The notes under the pieces: generated by a model
What the model was told of the DNA's origin: nothing
The model's database searches: none
The model's input: the letters and a program-made list of their open reading frames with translations, nothing else
Assembly (NCBI RefSeq): GCF_003344965.1
Contig: NZ_CP031194.1
Span: 3,720,001-3,784,000, forward strand
DNA length: 64,000 nucleotides
Direction: 5' to 3'
DNA from: Streptomyces paludis
Lineage (GTDB): Bacteria; Actinomycetota; Actinomycetes; Streptomycetales; Streptomycetaceae
Position numbers and translations under genes: made by a program
Shown here: positions 27,202 through 36,300 of the stretch, in pieces
Position numbering within the stretch: the first letter of the stretch is position 1
Layout: every line of letters begins with the position of its first letter

Positions 27202-27354
27202 TTATTTTTCGCGCACCGCCGGGGCGTTCCACCACGCGGTGCCGAGCGGGGCGTCCGTGTAGATCGCGGGGTCGCAGAGGGCGACGTCCGAGGTGTCGAC
27301 GGGGAAGTCGAGCAGATCCAGGATCTCGCGCCGGACATCGACGCCGGGGCGACC
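27202..27354 (-). pseudogene. C-terminal remnant of an unidentified protein
   Basis: A minus-strand frame bounded upstream by a stop at 27355-27357 gives about 50 residues ending DPAIYTDAPLGTAWWNAPAVREK-stop (key parts: ILDLLDFPVDTSD, AIYTDAPLGTAWW). The composition is that of a real folded C-terminus, not a shadow, but there is no start codon or upstream domain. It is therefore a 3' fragment of a lost gene left beside peptidase 2. I do not recognise the family. Confidence 0.45.
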
Positions 27355-27480
27355 TCATGGAGCCCGCCGGTGCCCACGATGCGGGAGCCGAACCCCCCCC
27401 TGTTCCGCTCCGCCGCCGTTCCGCTCCCGTACCTTCCAGCGGGGTCAGCCCTCCCGGCCCGGTCAGCCCCCCCGGCCGCG

Positions 27481-28422
27481 TCAGCCCTGCCGGCCCGACG
27501 CGGCCCGCGTTCCGAATCCGGTGGACGTCGCGTCCGCGCCCCAGCTCGCCAGGAGCCGCAGGGCGTCCGCCGACGGGGAGCCCGGTTCCGCGTGGTACGT
27601 GATCAGGACCTGCTCCGCGTCGTCGGGCATACGGAAGGACTCGAAGGACAGCGTGAGATCACCGACCAGCGGATGCCGCAGGTGCTTGACGCCATGAGCC
27701 TTCTCCTTGACGTCGTGCCGGGCCCAGAGCTGCCGGAACTCCTCGCTCCGTACGGAGAGATCACCCACCAGGGCCGAGAGCTGCGGGTCCTCCGGGCGGC
27801 AGCCGACGTCCATGCGCAGCTGGGCGACGACATCGCAGGCTTTCTGGTCCCAGTCCACGAAGAGTTCGCGGTACTCCGGCTTGAAGAACACCATGCGCGC
27901 CCAGTTCCGCTCCTTCGCCGGCAGCTCCGACCAGTCGCCGAACACGGCCGTGGTCATCCGGTTCCAGGCGAGGATGTCCGAGCGGCGGCCGATGATATAG
28001 GCCGGGATGCCGTCGATCGCGTCGAGCAGCTGCCGCAGCGCGCCGCGCACCTGCTGGGTCCGTACCACCGGCTTCTTGTGTGTCTTCGGCTTCGCGAGAT
28101 GGGTCAGATGCGCGTGCTCGGCGGCCGTCAGCCGGAGGGCGCGCGCCACGGAGTCGAGCACCTCCGCCGACACGTTCTGCCCGTTGCCCTGCTCCAGCCG
28201 CGTGTAGTACGCCACGGACACCCCGGCCAGCTGCGCCAGCTCCTCGCGCCGCAGCCCCGGCACCCGGCGGGCCCGGCCGAAGTGCGGCAGCCCCACGTCC
28301 TCCGGCTTGAGCCGGGCACGCCGCGTACGCAGGAACTCACTCAGCTCGGCACGGCGGTCCAGGCTCCGGTCCGGGCTCCGGTCGGCCTCCGGGGCCGGTA
28401 CGGGCACGCGTCGCTCACTCAT
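27481..28422 (-). CDS. XRE/MmyB-type transcriptional regulator
   Basis: This encodes 313 residues. The N-terminus (about 25-90) is a helix-turn-helix: RRARLKPEDVGLP, then VPGLRREELAQLAGVS and YYTRLEQG. The C-terminal two thirds is the MmyB-like ligand-binding domain, with YIIGRRSDILAWNRM and FVDWDQKACDVVAQLR. In Streptomyces these regulators usually control a divergently placed oxidoreductase gene, which here is the alcohol dehydrogenase at 28601. A near-palindrome in the shared 178-base spacer (28460-28476) is a candidate binding site. Several in-frame upstream codons exist, but ATG 28422 leaves the spacer free. Confidence 0.92.
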   Translation of the reverse strand: MSERRVPVPAPEADRSPDRSLDRRAELSEFLRTRRARLKPEDVGLPHFGRARRVPGLRREELAQLAGVSVAYYTRLEQGNGQNVSAEVLDSVARALRLTAAEHAHLTHLAKPKTHKKPVVRTQQVRGALRQLLDAIDGIPAYIIGRRSDILAWNRMTTAVFGDWSELPAKERNWARMVFFKPEYRELFVDWDQKACDVVAQLRMDVGCRPEDPQLSALVGDLSVRSEEFRQLWARHDVKEKAHGVKHLRHPLVGDLTLSFESFRMPDDAEQVLITYHAEPGSPSADALRLLASWGADATSTGFGTRAASGRQG

Positions 28423-28459
28423 ACGTCCAGTATTCCTGGTCGTACGCATATGAGCCTGA

Positions 28460-28476
28460 TCCTGCCAGTGGTAGGA
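28460..28476. promoter_or_regulatory. Candidate operator between MmyB-type regulator and dehydrogenase
   Basis: TCCTGCCAGTGGTAGGA is a 17-bp dyad with 8-bp arms and one mismatch. It sits in the middle of the divergent spacer, where one bound dimer could affect both promoters. The assignment to the adjacent regulator rests on position only. Confidence 0.5.
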
Positions 28477-28600
28477 CCGGCGGACGTACGCACCGTTCGG
28501 GCCTGGGTAACCCGGCGGCGGCGCGGCACAGTGGAAAGCGCGGCCGGTGAAAGACCGAGAAAAGCAGCCGGGCGCGCGAAACCCCCCAAGGAGAATTCCC

Positions 28601-29644
28601 ATGACCACTGTCGCCGCGTACGCCGCCCCCGCCGCCAAGGCTCCCCTGGAGCGCACCACCATCGAGCGGCGCGCGGTCGGTGAGTTCGACGTACTGATCG
28701 ACATCAAGTTCGCCGGGATCTGCCACTCCGATATCCACCAGGCCCGGGAGGGCTGGGGTACGGCCATCTTCCCGATGGTCCCGGGCCACGAGATCGCCGG
28801 TGTGATCTCCGAGGTCGGCCCGGGCGTCACGAAGTACCAGGTGGGCGACCGGGTGGGCGTCGGCTGCTTCGTCGACTCCTGCCGTACGTGTGAGAACTGT
28901 GAGGCTGGCCTGGAGCAGTACTGCACCGGTACGGGCCAGGTCCCGACGTACAACGGCATCGGCAAGGACGGGGAGCCGACCCACGGCGGCTACTCCCAGC
29001 AGATCGTCGTGGACGAGAACTACACCGTCCGTATCCCCGACGGCCTCTCCCTCGATGTGGCCGCGCCGCTGCTCTGCGCGGGCATCACCCTGTACTCCCC
29101 GCTGAAGCACTGGGCCGCGGGCCCGGGCAAGAAGGTCGCGATCGTCGGTCTGGGCGGCCTCGGCCACATGGGCGTGAAGATCGCGCACGCGCTGGGCGCC
29201 GAGGTCACTGTCCTCTCCCAGTCCCTGCGCAAGAAGGACGACGGCCTGAAGCTGGGCGCCGCCCACTACTACGCCACCAGCGACCCGAAGACCTTCGAGG
29301 AGCTGGCCGGCACCTTCGACCTGATCATCTCCACGGTCTCGGCCCCGCTCGACTTCAGCGCGTACGCGAGCCTGCTGAAGACCGACGGAACCCTGGTGAA
29401 CGTGGGCGCCCCCGAGGAGCCCGTCTCCCTCAACCTCTTCTCCCTGATCATGGGCCGCAGGTCGCTCGCCGGCTCCTCCATCGGCGGCATCCGCGAGACC
29501 CAGGAGATGCTGGACTTCTGCGCGGAGCACGGTCTCGGTTCCGAGATCGAGCTGATCAGCGCGTCCGAGATCAACGAGGCGTACGAGCGGGTGCTCAACA
29601 GTGACGTGCGCTACCGCTTCGTGATCGACACGGCCACGATCTGA
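28601..29644 (+). CDS. Zinc-dependent alcohol dehydrogenase (cinnamyl alcohol dehydrogenase type)
   Basis: This encodes 347 residues of the medium-chain dehydrogenase family, reducing aldehydes or oxidising alcohols with NAD(P)H. The catalytic zinc site is visible as GICHSDIHQ and GHEIAG, the structural zinc cluster as [15 protein letters not shown], and the nucleotide fold as [10 protein letters not shown]. The ATG has AAGGAG a few bases upstream; in-frame codons further left are less likely. It is divergent from a MmyB-type regulator, a common Streptomyces pairing. It is a CAD/YahK-type enzyme and is separated from the PTM-like operon by a peptidase and the regulator, so it is probably not the PTM ring-closing dehydrogenase. 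It ends at a strong hairpin. Confidence 0.94.
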   Translation: MTTVAAYAAPAAKAPLERTTIERRAVGEFDVLIDIKFAGICHSDIHQAREGWGTAIFPMVPGHEIAGVISEVGPGVTKYQVGDRVGVGCFVDSCRTCENCEAGLEQYCTGTGQVPTYNGIGKDGEPTHGGYSQQIVVDENYTVRIPDGLSLDVAAPLLCAGITLYSPLKHWAAGPGKKVAIVGLGGLGHMGVKIAHALGAEVTVLSQSLRKKDDGLKLGAAHYYATSDPKTFEELAGTFDLIISTVSAPLDFSAYASLLKTDGTLVNVGAPEEPVSLNLFSLIMGRRSLAGSSIGGIRETQEMLDFCAEHGLGSEIELISASEINEAYERVLNSDVRYRFVIDTATI

Positions 29645-29660
29645 CGGCGCTTTCCGCCCA

Positions 29661-29694
29661 CCGGGCCGGCAGGTCGTACGGCCTGCCGGCCCGG
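29661..29694 (+). terminator. Hairpin terminator after the alcohol dehydrogenase
   Basis: A perfect 13-bp stem (29661-29673 with 29682-29694) closes an 8-base loop. It begins 17 bases past the stop codon, a typical position for an intrinsic terminator in this GC-rich background. Confidence 0.75.
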
Positions 29695-29714
29695 GTGTAA
29701 GGCTCTGTTCGGCG

Positions 29715-29852
29715 TCAGTCGAAGGTGATGGTGTCGCAGACCGCCGCGAGGAGGGTGACGCAGGCGTCCCAGTTTTCGAGGCTCTCGCTGGAGTCGCGGG
29801 TCCGAGACGCACCATCGTGTGACGGAAGCGCGGATTCCGCACGTCCCCCCAC
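29715..29852 (-). CDS. Possible 45-residue peptide gene or remnant
   Basis: A minus-strand frame starts with GTG right after an in-frame stop and lies 11 bases beyond the stop of the secreted protein gene upstream of it. The C-terminus SLENWDACVTLLAAVCDTITFD has a natural amino-acid make-up with two Cys. It could be a small coupled gene or the tail of a decayed one. There is no clear ribosome site and I do not recognise it. Confidence 0.3.
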   Translation of the reverse strand: MGGRAESALPSHDGASRTRDSSESLENWDACVTLLAAVCDTITFD

Positions 29853-29863
29853 TCAGTGCCCAC

Positions 29864-30397
29864 TCAGTCCACGAACTTGACGCTCTTGAATGTGGCGGTG
29901 AGATGAGAGCCAGGGCTTACGGCATACGCCTGAGTGCCGGGGCAGCCCGGGTGCTCGTACAGGAGGGCGGTGGCGTTGGTCTTGTTGATGACGGTTCCTT
30001 CGCCGTCGGCTTCCTGGCAGACGCCGGAGGGAGGATCCACGAGTTCTTCAAGGGGGGAGCGCACGTAGTAGATGACCAATCCGGTGGCAGGTCCGACGAC
30101 CAGCATGCTTCCGAAGCGGGCCTGGACTGTCCCTGAGTACGGCTCGACTTCGGTGGCGGGGGTGCCGGCGCAGTTCGGGGTGGTGAACAGCCAGATCTCC
30201 CGGTCGGTCTGGTTGTCGATGGCGGTACCGCCCTGGGCCGGATAGCAGCCGTGCCCCGGGTCGAGAAGGTGGTTCGGCTCCGCGCGCGGCGTGTAGGTGA
30301 AGGTGCCGCTCGCAGCCGCTGCGGTGCCGGCGGGCAGCGTCAGGGACAGAGCGAGGGCGAGAGTGAGCGCGGTCAGCGCCGCGCGAGAAGTCGGCAC
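29864..30397 (-). CDS. Secreted protein with two tandem cysteine-paired repeats
   Basis: This encodes 177 residues. A signal peptide (PTSRAALTALTLALALSLTLP, then AAAA) is followed by SGTFTYT. The mature part is two repeats of about 70 residues, each with two Cys: CYPAQ...NCAGT, then CQEAD...GCPGT, and the pattern N-x-T, LL/LF, C-x-GT, F-x-S. The last residues FKSVKFVD match FKSVKFID of the next gene upstream, which has one repeat. I chose the GTG at 30397 because AAAGGAA lies eight bases upstream. The function is unknown. The small size, paired Cys and secretion would suit an inhibitor or a coat-like protein, but this is only a suggestion. Confidence 0.78.
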   Translation of the reverse strand: MPTSRAALTALTLALALSLTLPAGTAAAASGTFTYTPRAEPNHLLDPGHGCYPAQGGTAIDNQTDREIWLFTTPNCAGTPATEVEPYSGTVQARFGSMLVVGPATGLVIYYVRSPLEELVDPPSGVCQEADGEGTVINKTNATALLYEHPGCPGTQAYAVSPGSHLTATFKSVKFVD

Positions 30398-30509
30398 CCG
30401 GGTGTTCCTTTCCACTCAACGGGCGGCGCGGTTCCGCGCTGGGGCCGCGGCCGGCGCCGGCTCGCCGAGAGATGGCGGGCCGGCGGCTGCGGAACGGGGC
30501 CGGCCGGGG

Positions 30510-30821
30510 TCAGTCGATGAACTTCACGCTCTTGAACTCGGCCTCGTAGTGCTGGGCATGAGGGTCGAGCTCGACGGCATGGGTGCCGGCACAGCTCCGC
30601 TCGGCGTACAGCAGGGCGTAGGCATCGGTCTTGTTCAGTGTGTTCTTGATACCGGTGACGTTGTAGCACTTACCGGTCACAGGGTTTTCCAGGGTGGCGA
30701 GTTGGCCGGTGGGCAGGGTGTAGACGAACGTGCCGGACGCCGCGTACGCGCTGGTGGTGGTGCCCAGGGCGAGCATGACGGCGGTGCCTGCTACGGCCGC
30801 GCAGAGACCAATGCGCTGCAT
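30510..30821 (-). CDS. Small secreted protein, single-repeat paralogue of the downstream gene
   Basis: This encodes 103 residues with a signal peptide (MQRIGLCAAVAGTAVMLALG, cleaved near AYA-ASG) and a mature domain of about 75 residues with two Cys (GKCYNV and RSCAGT), ending FKSVKFID. The domain matches each repeat of the two-repeat protein encoded 112 bases downstream, so one gene arose from the other by duplication. The ribosome site AAAGGAA is the same as in that gene. Size and disulfide content are close to small Streptomyces inhibitors and beta-gamma-crystallin-like proteins, but no family could be assigned with confidence. Confidence 0.82.
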   Translation of the reverse strand: MQRIGLCAAVAGTAVMLALGTTTSAYAASGTFVYTLPTGQLATLENPVTGKCYNVTGIKNTLNKTDAYALLYAERSCAGTHAVELDPHAQHYEAEFKSVKFID

Positions 30822-31132
30822 GAATTAGTTCCTTTCGGCCCGGGAGGGATGTGCGGGGGTGTGCTCGACGGCTGCGGGCTGCCGCGCGGGGAGAAGGCCG
30901 GCGCCCGACTGGGCCTGGTGTGTCAGCAGCCCGCGCTCGGAAGTCACCTTGGGGAGTTGAATGACTCCATGGGGTGACCATCCTTAGAGTGGCATGGCCC
31001 GCGCGAGGAGACGACCGCGTACGACACGTCGCTAGCATCACAGCCACCGCGGCTCGCACCACCACGCGCCCCCACCCGGCATCTCATGTGTTCACCTGCA
31101 ATCACGCGAAATCCCGGAAGCGACGAGGGAAT

Positions 31133-32176
31133 TCAGCCTCGGTGGGCCACCGCGCTCGTGAAGCGGCGCAGCGCGTCGCGTACGGCTGGGGTGAGGGTGT
31201 CCGGGTGGTTGGCGTCGTGCAGGAGGTGGTTGACGCCCGGTAGGGGGATTCGGCCCGGGCCGCCGGTGTGGGCGTGGCGTAGGGCGGTGGTCAGGGCGTC
31301 CGTTGTGGCGCAGGGGACCTGGGGGTCGTTCGTGCCGCAGGTCAGCAGCACCTTCGTACCGGGGCGGAGCGCCGCGGCGGTGTTCGGTGGGTAGATGGCG
31401 TCGTCGCTGTTCACGAACTTCGCGTTCGGACCCTGGAAGGCTTGGAAGAGCTGGGCGACCGCGGGCGGCAGGTCGGTGGTGTCGACCGGTCGCTGTGCGC
31501 GCAGGGCGATGACGGCGGCGTCGATGGCCGCGTCGATGGTGCGCTGCTGTTCCGGGGTGAGGTGGCCCAGCCGGGTCGCCTCGGCGATCTGGTCCTTCAG
31601 TTGCAGGGCGACCAGGTCCAGCAGACGGATCGCCTGCGGTTGCAGCAGCGCCAGCCCGGCCGGGCGCGGGTGGACCGTGCCGCCGAGCAGCAGCCCGGTC
31701 ATCGCGCCCTCGCTGTGCCCGACGACCAGCAGCCCGCGCGGGTCGGTCTCCGGCTGATCGCGCAACAGCGCGTAGGCCGCCGCGGCCTGGCGGACGAACG
31801 CCGGGTAGTCGAGTTCTTCCGGCTGGTCGCGGTAGGCGCCGAGCCCGGTGCGACCGCTGCCGTACTTGTCGAACCGCAGGGTGGCGACCCGGTCGCGGTC
31901 GAGCGCGTCGCTCACCAGCGACAGTGTGTTCGGTGTGTACGTGGGCTGGTTGCCGTCGCGGTCGGTGGGTCCGCTGCCGGACAGCAGCAGCGCGGCGCGC
32001 AGCCGTTGCCCGGGACGGTGTGCGGGGACGTGCAGGGTGCCGTACGTCGTCGTCCCGTCGACGGTGAAGACAATCTCGCGGTCGGCGGCGGGCACGAGGG
32101 CGGGGGCCGCCTCGGCCGCCGGGGCGGCGGTGAGGACGGTCAGTGTCATCAGGGCTGCGGCGAAGCGGAGGAACAC
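31133..32176 (-). CDS. Secreted alpha/beta hydrolase
   Basis: This encodes 347 residues. A GTG start leads a signal peptide (FLRFAAALMTLTVLTAAPAAEA). The fold shows LLLSGSGPTDRDG (oxyanion-hole strand), the nucleophile elbow GHSEGA, and a C-terminal LPGVNHLLH with the catalytic His; DPQVP-region Asp/Asn is plausible for the acid. It probably cleaves an ester in the extracellular space. The upstream leader (32184-32345) is made of short repeats, so its 5' control is unusual. Codon use and composition fit the neighbours. Confidence 0.85.
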   Translation of the reverse strand: MFLRFAAALMTLTVLTAAPAAEAAPALVPAADREIVFTVDGTTTYGTLHVPAHRPGQRLRAALLLSGSGPTDRDGNQPTYTPNTLSLVSDALDRDRVATLRFDKYGSGRTGLGAYRDQPEELDYPAFVRQAAAAYALLRDQPETDPRGLLVVGHSEGAMTGLLLGGTVHPRPAGLALLQPQAIRLLDLVALQLKDQIAEATRLGHLTPEQQRTIDAAIDAAVIALRAQRPVDTTDLPPAVAQLFQAFQGPNAKFVNSDDAIYPPNTAAALRPGTKVLLTCGTNDPQVPCATTDALTTALRHAHTGGPGRIPLPGVNHLLHDANHPDTLTPAVRDALRRFTSAVAHRG

Positions 32177-32183
32177 AGGTCTG

Positions 32184-32345
32184 CCTCTTTCGGCTCAGGG
32201 CGCTTTCGGCCCGGGGCGTGCGCTCTTGGCTCAAGGCGCTTTCGGCACAAGGGCGTTCGGGCCGAGGGCTCGTTCGGCCCAAGGCTCTTTCCGCCCGGGG
32301 CTCTTTCGGCCCGGGGCTCTTTCGGCCCGGGGCTCATCGGACCGG
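32184..32345. repeat. Cluster of imperfect 16-18-bp tandem repeats in the hydrolase leader
   Basis: Units like CTCTTTCGGCCCGGGG recur about nine times with drift (CGCTTTCGGC, GCTCTTGGCTC, GGCTCTTTCCGCC). The last three copies (32285-32335) are nearly perfect. They fill the whole spacer between the hydrolase and the next gene. On the minus strand they read as repeats of CCGAAAGAG, a purine-rich motif close to a ribosome-binding sequence. They are probably a slippage-prone minisatellite. Confidence 0.7.
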
Positions 32346-32351
32346 GGCGTG

Positions 32352-32702
32352 TCAGCTCAGGGCGTTCTCGATCAGCGCGACGGTCGCGCGGGGGTCTTTC
32401 ACCTGGAGGACCAGGCGTACGTAACGTTCATCGGCCAGTTCGACGACGACGGTCTTCGACGGATCCTTGACGTTCCAGAAGACCTTCTCGCCGTCGAGAT
32501 GGAACGTGCCCGCCGTGATCACACCGGGCAGATGGGTGCCGGGCGCGCGGATTCCCTTGGGCTCGGCGGCCATGCCGGGGTCGGCGGTCGCGCCGCGGAC
32601 GTTGACCATCGGGATGGTCAGACTGCTCTTCTGGGCCCAGAATCTGTCGAGCCCCTCCATGACGACGACGAGGTCGTCGCCGTCTATGCGGACCTGTGCC
32701 AT
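32352..32702 (-). CDS. Conserved protein of unknown function, PH-like, in operon with TetR regulator
   Basis: This encodes 116 residues. A mostly beta sequence (MAQVRIDGDDLVVVMEGLDR, SLTIPMVNVRGATADP, GTFHLDGEKVFWNVKDP) is typical of small bacterial PH-like or DUF proteins found beside TetR genes in actinobacteria. There is no signal peptide or catalytic motif. The ATG has GGGAG six bases upstream and lies inside the 3' end of the TetR gene (19-base overlap), so the two are one operon. The specific role is unknown. Confidence 0.78.
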   Translation of the reverse strand: MAQVRIDGDDLVVVMEGLDRFWAQKSSLTIPMVNVRGATADPGMAAEPKGIRAPGTHLPGVITAGTFHLDGEKVFWNVKDPSKTVVVELADERYVRLVLQVKDPRATVALIENALS

Positions 32703-33217
32703 GTCGGTCTCCCTTGTCGGCCGAGATGATCGAGGAGTTGGGCCAGCGCGTCGCCGACGCTGTCGGGATCGCCGCGCAGCAGGATGCCCAGCGCGGCGGC
32801 CGTGAGGGCGGCGGCCAGATCGTCGGGAATGCCGAGCGCGCCGGCGATCGCCCGGTCGACGGCGGCCAGCGCGCCCGCCACCTCGGCGGCGGCCTCCTCG
32901 TCGACCGGCGCCCGCTCGACCACCGCGAGCAGCAGCAGACCGAGGTCGGCCGAGGTGACGAGCCGCAGCACGGCCGCGACATCCGGCGCTTCGGTGAGCG
33001 CCTCGGCCAAGGGCCGTACGTCGTCGTCGATATGGCGGCGCAGGGCGATCAGATAGAGACCGCGCTTGCTGCCGAACGTCTTGTACAGGCTATTGCGGTG
33101 CACGCCGAGGTGGGTGACGAGATCGTCGACGGACACCCCGTCGTACGCGCGACCGCCGAAGAGGCTCACGGCGGCGCGCACCGCCTCGTCCTCGTCGAAC
33201 GCCCTTGGTCTTCCCAT
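32684..33217 (-). CDS. TetR family transcriptional regulator
   Basis: This encodes 177 residues. The N-terminal HTH is clear: GRPRAFDEDEAVRAAVSLF, then YDGVSVDDLVTHLGVHRNSLYKTFGSKRGLY. The C-terminal part is helical and rich in Ala/Leu, the ligand and dimer domain. The start ATG at 33217 is chosen because it begins at the usual MGRP and leaves a perfect inverted repeat (33232-33273) just upstream as its own operator. It is cotranscribed with the small PH-like gene. The ligand is unknown; the target is probably its own operon. Confidence 0.93.
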   Translation of the reverse strand: MGRPRAFDEDEAVRAAVSLFGGRAYDGVSVDDLVTHLGVHRNSLYKTFGSKRGLYLIALRRHIDDDVRPLAEALTEAPDVAAVLRLVTSADLGLLLLAVVERAPVDEEAAAEVAGALAAVDRAIAGALGIPDDLAAALTAAALGILLRGDPDSVGDALAQLLDHLGRQGRPTWHRSA

Positions 33218-33231
33218 GACATGACAGTAGA

Positions 33232-33273
33232 CAGTTGAGGAACGATCAGTCAAGAACGATCGTTCCTCAACTG
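33232..33273. promoter_or_regulatory. TetR operator: perfect 16-bp inverted repeat
   Basis: Arms CAGTTGAGGAACGATC (33232-33247) and GATCGTTCCTCAACTG (33258-33273) are perfect reverse complements, separated by 10 bases. The octamer GAACGATC is also repeated directly, and GAACGATCGTTC (33254-33265) is itself a 12-bp palindrome. The element begins 15 bases upstream of the regulator start codon, which fits autorepression by one or two TetR dimers. Confidence 0.8.
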
Positions 33274-33309
33274 CCCCTGGGCACAAAAGAGGACGACATC
33301 GGACGACAA

Positions 33310-33356
33310 CGGGGGAGGGGTGGACGGAGCCCGCGGCCCCGTCCACCCCTCCCCCG
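33310..33356 (-). terminator. Very strong hairpin terminator after the large secreted esterase
   Basis: A perfect 18-bp stem (33310-33327 with 33339-33356) closes an 11-base loop. It lies 27 bases beyond the stop of the esterase gene on the minus strand and upstream of the TetR promoter region, so it also insulates that promoter. Confidence 0.82.
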
Positions 33357-33382
33357 TAATCCCGTCGTCAACTGCCCAAGCG

Positions 33383-36300
33383 TCAGGTGAGCTTCACCTT
33401 CTTCGGCGCCGACGTGCTGGCCAGGAAGTTTCCGTCACCCCCGTACACAGCGGTGACCGTCGCCGTGCCCTTCTGGTTGGGGAGGGTGAAGGAGAAGCTG
33501 ATCACGCCCTTCTTCGACGCGGTCAGGGTGACCTCCTTGGTGGTCGACTTGCCGCCGACCTTCGCCGTCACCTTGATCTTCCCGGTCGGGTACGCGGCCC
33601 CGCTCTGACCGCCGACCGTCACCTTGACGGTCTGGGCCTTCCCCTTGGGCTGGCTGGTCTTGGAGAGCGCGAGCGTGGACTTCGTCTTCGCCTTGGCGAC
33701 CGTGAGCTTCTGCGAGGCGACCGCGCTCGGGTCCACGAAGTCGGTGCCCGTGAACCGTACGGACACGGTGTGCGCGCCGACCTTGAGGGAGGCGGGCAGG
33801 GTGAACGAGCCCGTCCCCTTGCTCCCGACCTTCGCCGTGAGCGAGCCGCTCCCGTAATCGACGTCGACCGTCCCGCTCGTGGCGCCCGCCACCGCGAAGA
33901 CGCCCGAGACCGCGCGGCCGTAGGCGGTCGACTTCGCCGCCAGGACCATGGCGATCGTGGTCTTGCCCTTCACCAGCACCAGTTGCACCGGGGCCGAGGC
34001 CGAGGTGTCGGCGGACGTCGTGCCGCCGAAGCCGGCCGTGAAGCTGTACGTACCCGCCTTGAAGCCCGCCGGGAGCGTCAGCGACGCGGTGCCGTCGGCC
34101 ACCGGGGCCGTACCGAGCACGGTGGTGCCGTCCCGGAAGGTCACGGTCCCGCCGTCGGTCCCCGGTCCGGTGACCGACGCCTTGAGCGTGACCGCCTCGT
34201 TGATCCGGGGCGCGGCCGGGGTGAGGGTGAGCGCGGTCGTGGTGGTGGCCAGGACGTCGATGTCGGCGGTCGCGGTGAAGCCGGAGCCGGCCCCGACCGC
34301 GCGCAGCGTCGCCGTACCGTACGGCTGGTCCGCCGGGACGGTGACCTGGAGTGTGACGGAACCGTCGGCTGCGGCGATCGCGCTGCCGAGGGCCGTCTCG
34401 CCGATGCCGAACGCCACGCTCTCACCGGCGCGGTAGCCGGAGCCGCCGACCGTGAGGGCCGCGCCGGGCTCCGGGCCGGTGTCGCTGACCGTCAGCGCGC
34501 CGGGCCGGGCTAGCGCCGCGTACTCGTCGCAGGGGTCGCCCTGGACGCCGACCGGCGGTGCCGGTGTGGCCGTACCCGTCACACCGTCGTCCTCGCGCAC
34601 CGTGATGGTGCCGAACGCCTGGCCGCCCAGGACCGCGTCGCTGGAGTTGGAGACCCCCAGCTTGAACGCGGTGGTGGCCGCGGCTCCCGGGAGGTTGTCG
34701 CCCGTCGCGGGGATGTCGGCCACGCGGCAGGTCGTTCCCGGCGCGAATGTCACCTTCTGCATGGCGAGCCCGACCTTGCCGGTCGCCGAACCGATCACCG
34801 TGAGGTACGCGGAGACGGGCGACGCGCTCGGCTGCGACAGATAGACCGCCACCTGGGACGCGCCGGGACCGTTGCCCTCCTCGACCCTGGTGGAGGCGAC
34901 GTTGACGGTCGGCCGCGGCTGCGCGCCGGGTGTGCCGAGCGCCTTGTTGCCGAAGCTGAGGTCGGAGAGGTACACACCGCCGGCGGTCACACCGTCGGCG
35001 CCGACGGCCGCGGTGAAGGTGACCCTGGTGACCCGGGTGAGGTCGAGCCCGGCGGCGGCGAGCGTCGCGGTGGGGACGTTCACCTGCTGGAGCACTATCT
35101 TGCCGAGGAGTGTGGATCCGCTGGCGGGCATCCGTGTGACGCCCCAGGAGTTCAGCTCGGAGACCTTGCCGCTCCAGGTGCGGCCGGCCGCGTCACTGAC
35201 GCTCAGCGTCATGTCCGTACCGGTGGTGACGCTCTCGTCGGGCGACATGGCGACGGTCATCGCGTCGTAGCCCGAGACGTTCTGCTGGGCGGCCGGAAGC
35301 GTCACGGAGAGCGCGCCGGTCGTCGCCGTCCAGGTCAGATGGGTCATGATGTTCAGCGGTACGTTCGGGGCGAACGCCGCCGGAGTCCAGTACGGCAGCT
35401 GCTGGTTGGTGAGGACGCTGCCCGGGTTGGTGCAGAGCGGATACGGCTCCGGTACGGTCCGCCCGGACTTGTTGGCGCAGACCGTGGCGGTCGCCGCGGT
35501 CGTCGTGCCGATGAGCGGGCTGGTCTTCTTGAACGTGGCGATGTCGCGGCGCGCCGAGGACGGCTGGTGCACGACGGTGCGGACATCGGCGAAGGCGGCC
35601 ACGGAGGGCGGCAGCAGCTGCGAGCCGTCGAACATGCCCTGGAACTGGGTGCGTCCGCGCAGGGTCGCCTGGAAGAAGCCGGACATGTACGCGGCGCCGA
35701 CCTGGTACTGCTGCTGGGCGGTGAGCCGGATGTTCTTGCCCGAGGCCAGCGCGGTGGCGTTGGTCCCGCACACGGCGTCGGAGGCGCTCGACCAGTCGTC
35801 GGAGCCGCCCGGGACCGGCGGGGTCCACTGGGTGTTGAAGAAGTTGTGGTCGGCGCCCATCACCCAGAGGGCCGAGCGGTGTACGTCGTCGGAGAACGTG
35901 TCCCGCGAGTCGGCGTAGAAGTGCTGTCCCTGGAGGTCCGACACGTCGCCGTCGCAGTACGGCAGCATCGTCGTGGTGATCACGTCGGGCAGCGTCGTAC
36001 GGGTGAAGTCGACGGGAGCCAGCGGCAGTACGGACTTGATCCCCCACGGCTGCGGCAGGGCCGCGTTGAGGGTCGTCGCGGCCACCACGCCCTCGCCGCC
36101 GCGTGAGTGGCCCATCAGCCCGATCGAGCCGAAGTCCATGGAACCGACGAGCTGGGCGGGGGTGAGTGTGCCACTGGGGAGGGTGTCCCGGCCGGCCGCG
36201 AGGGCCTGTTCCAGGGTGACGTCCCGGCCGGTCGCCGCGTCGCTCAGGACGACGGGCTCGCCGCTGCCGGCCTTCTTGAGCAGGCTCAGTGTGTCGAGGA

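Noticed and set aside
28601..29644. The alcohol dehydrogenase as the missing PTM ring-closing reductase
   Set aside because: Its sequence is that of a general cinnamyl-alcohol-dehydrogenase type, it is paired with its own divergent regulator, and a peptidase gene separates it from the PTM-like operon.
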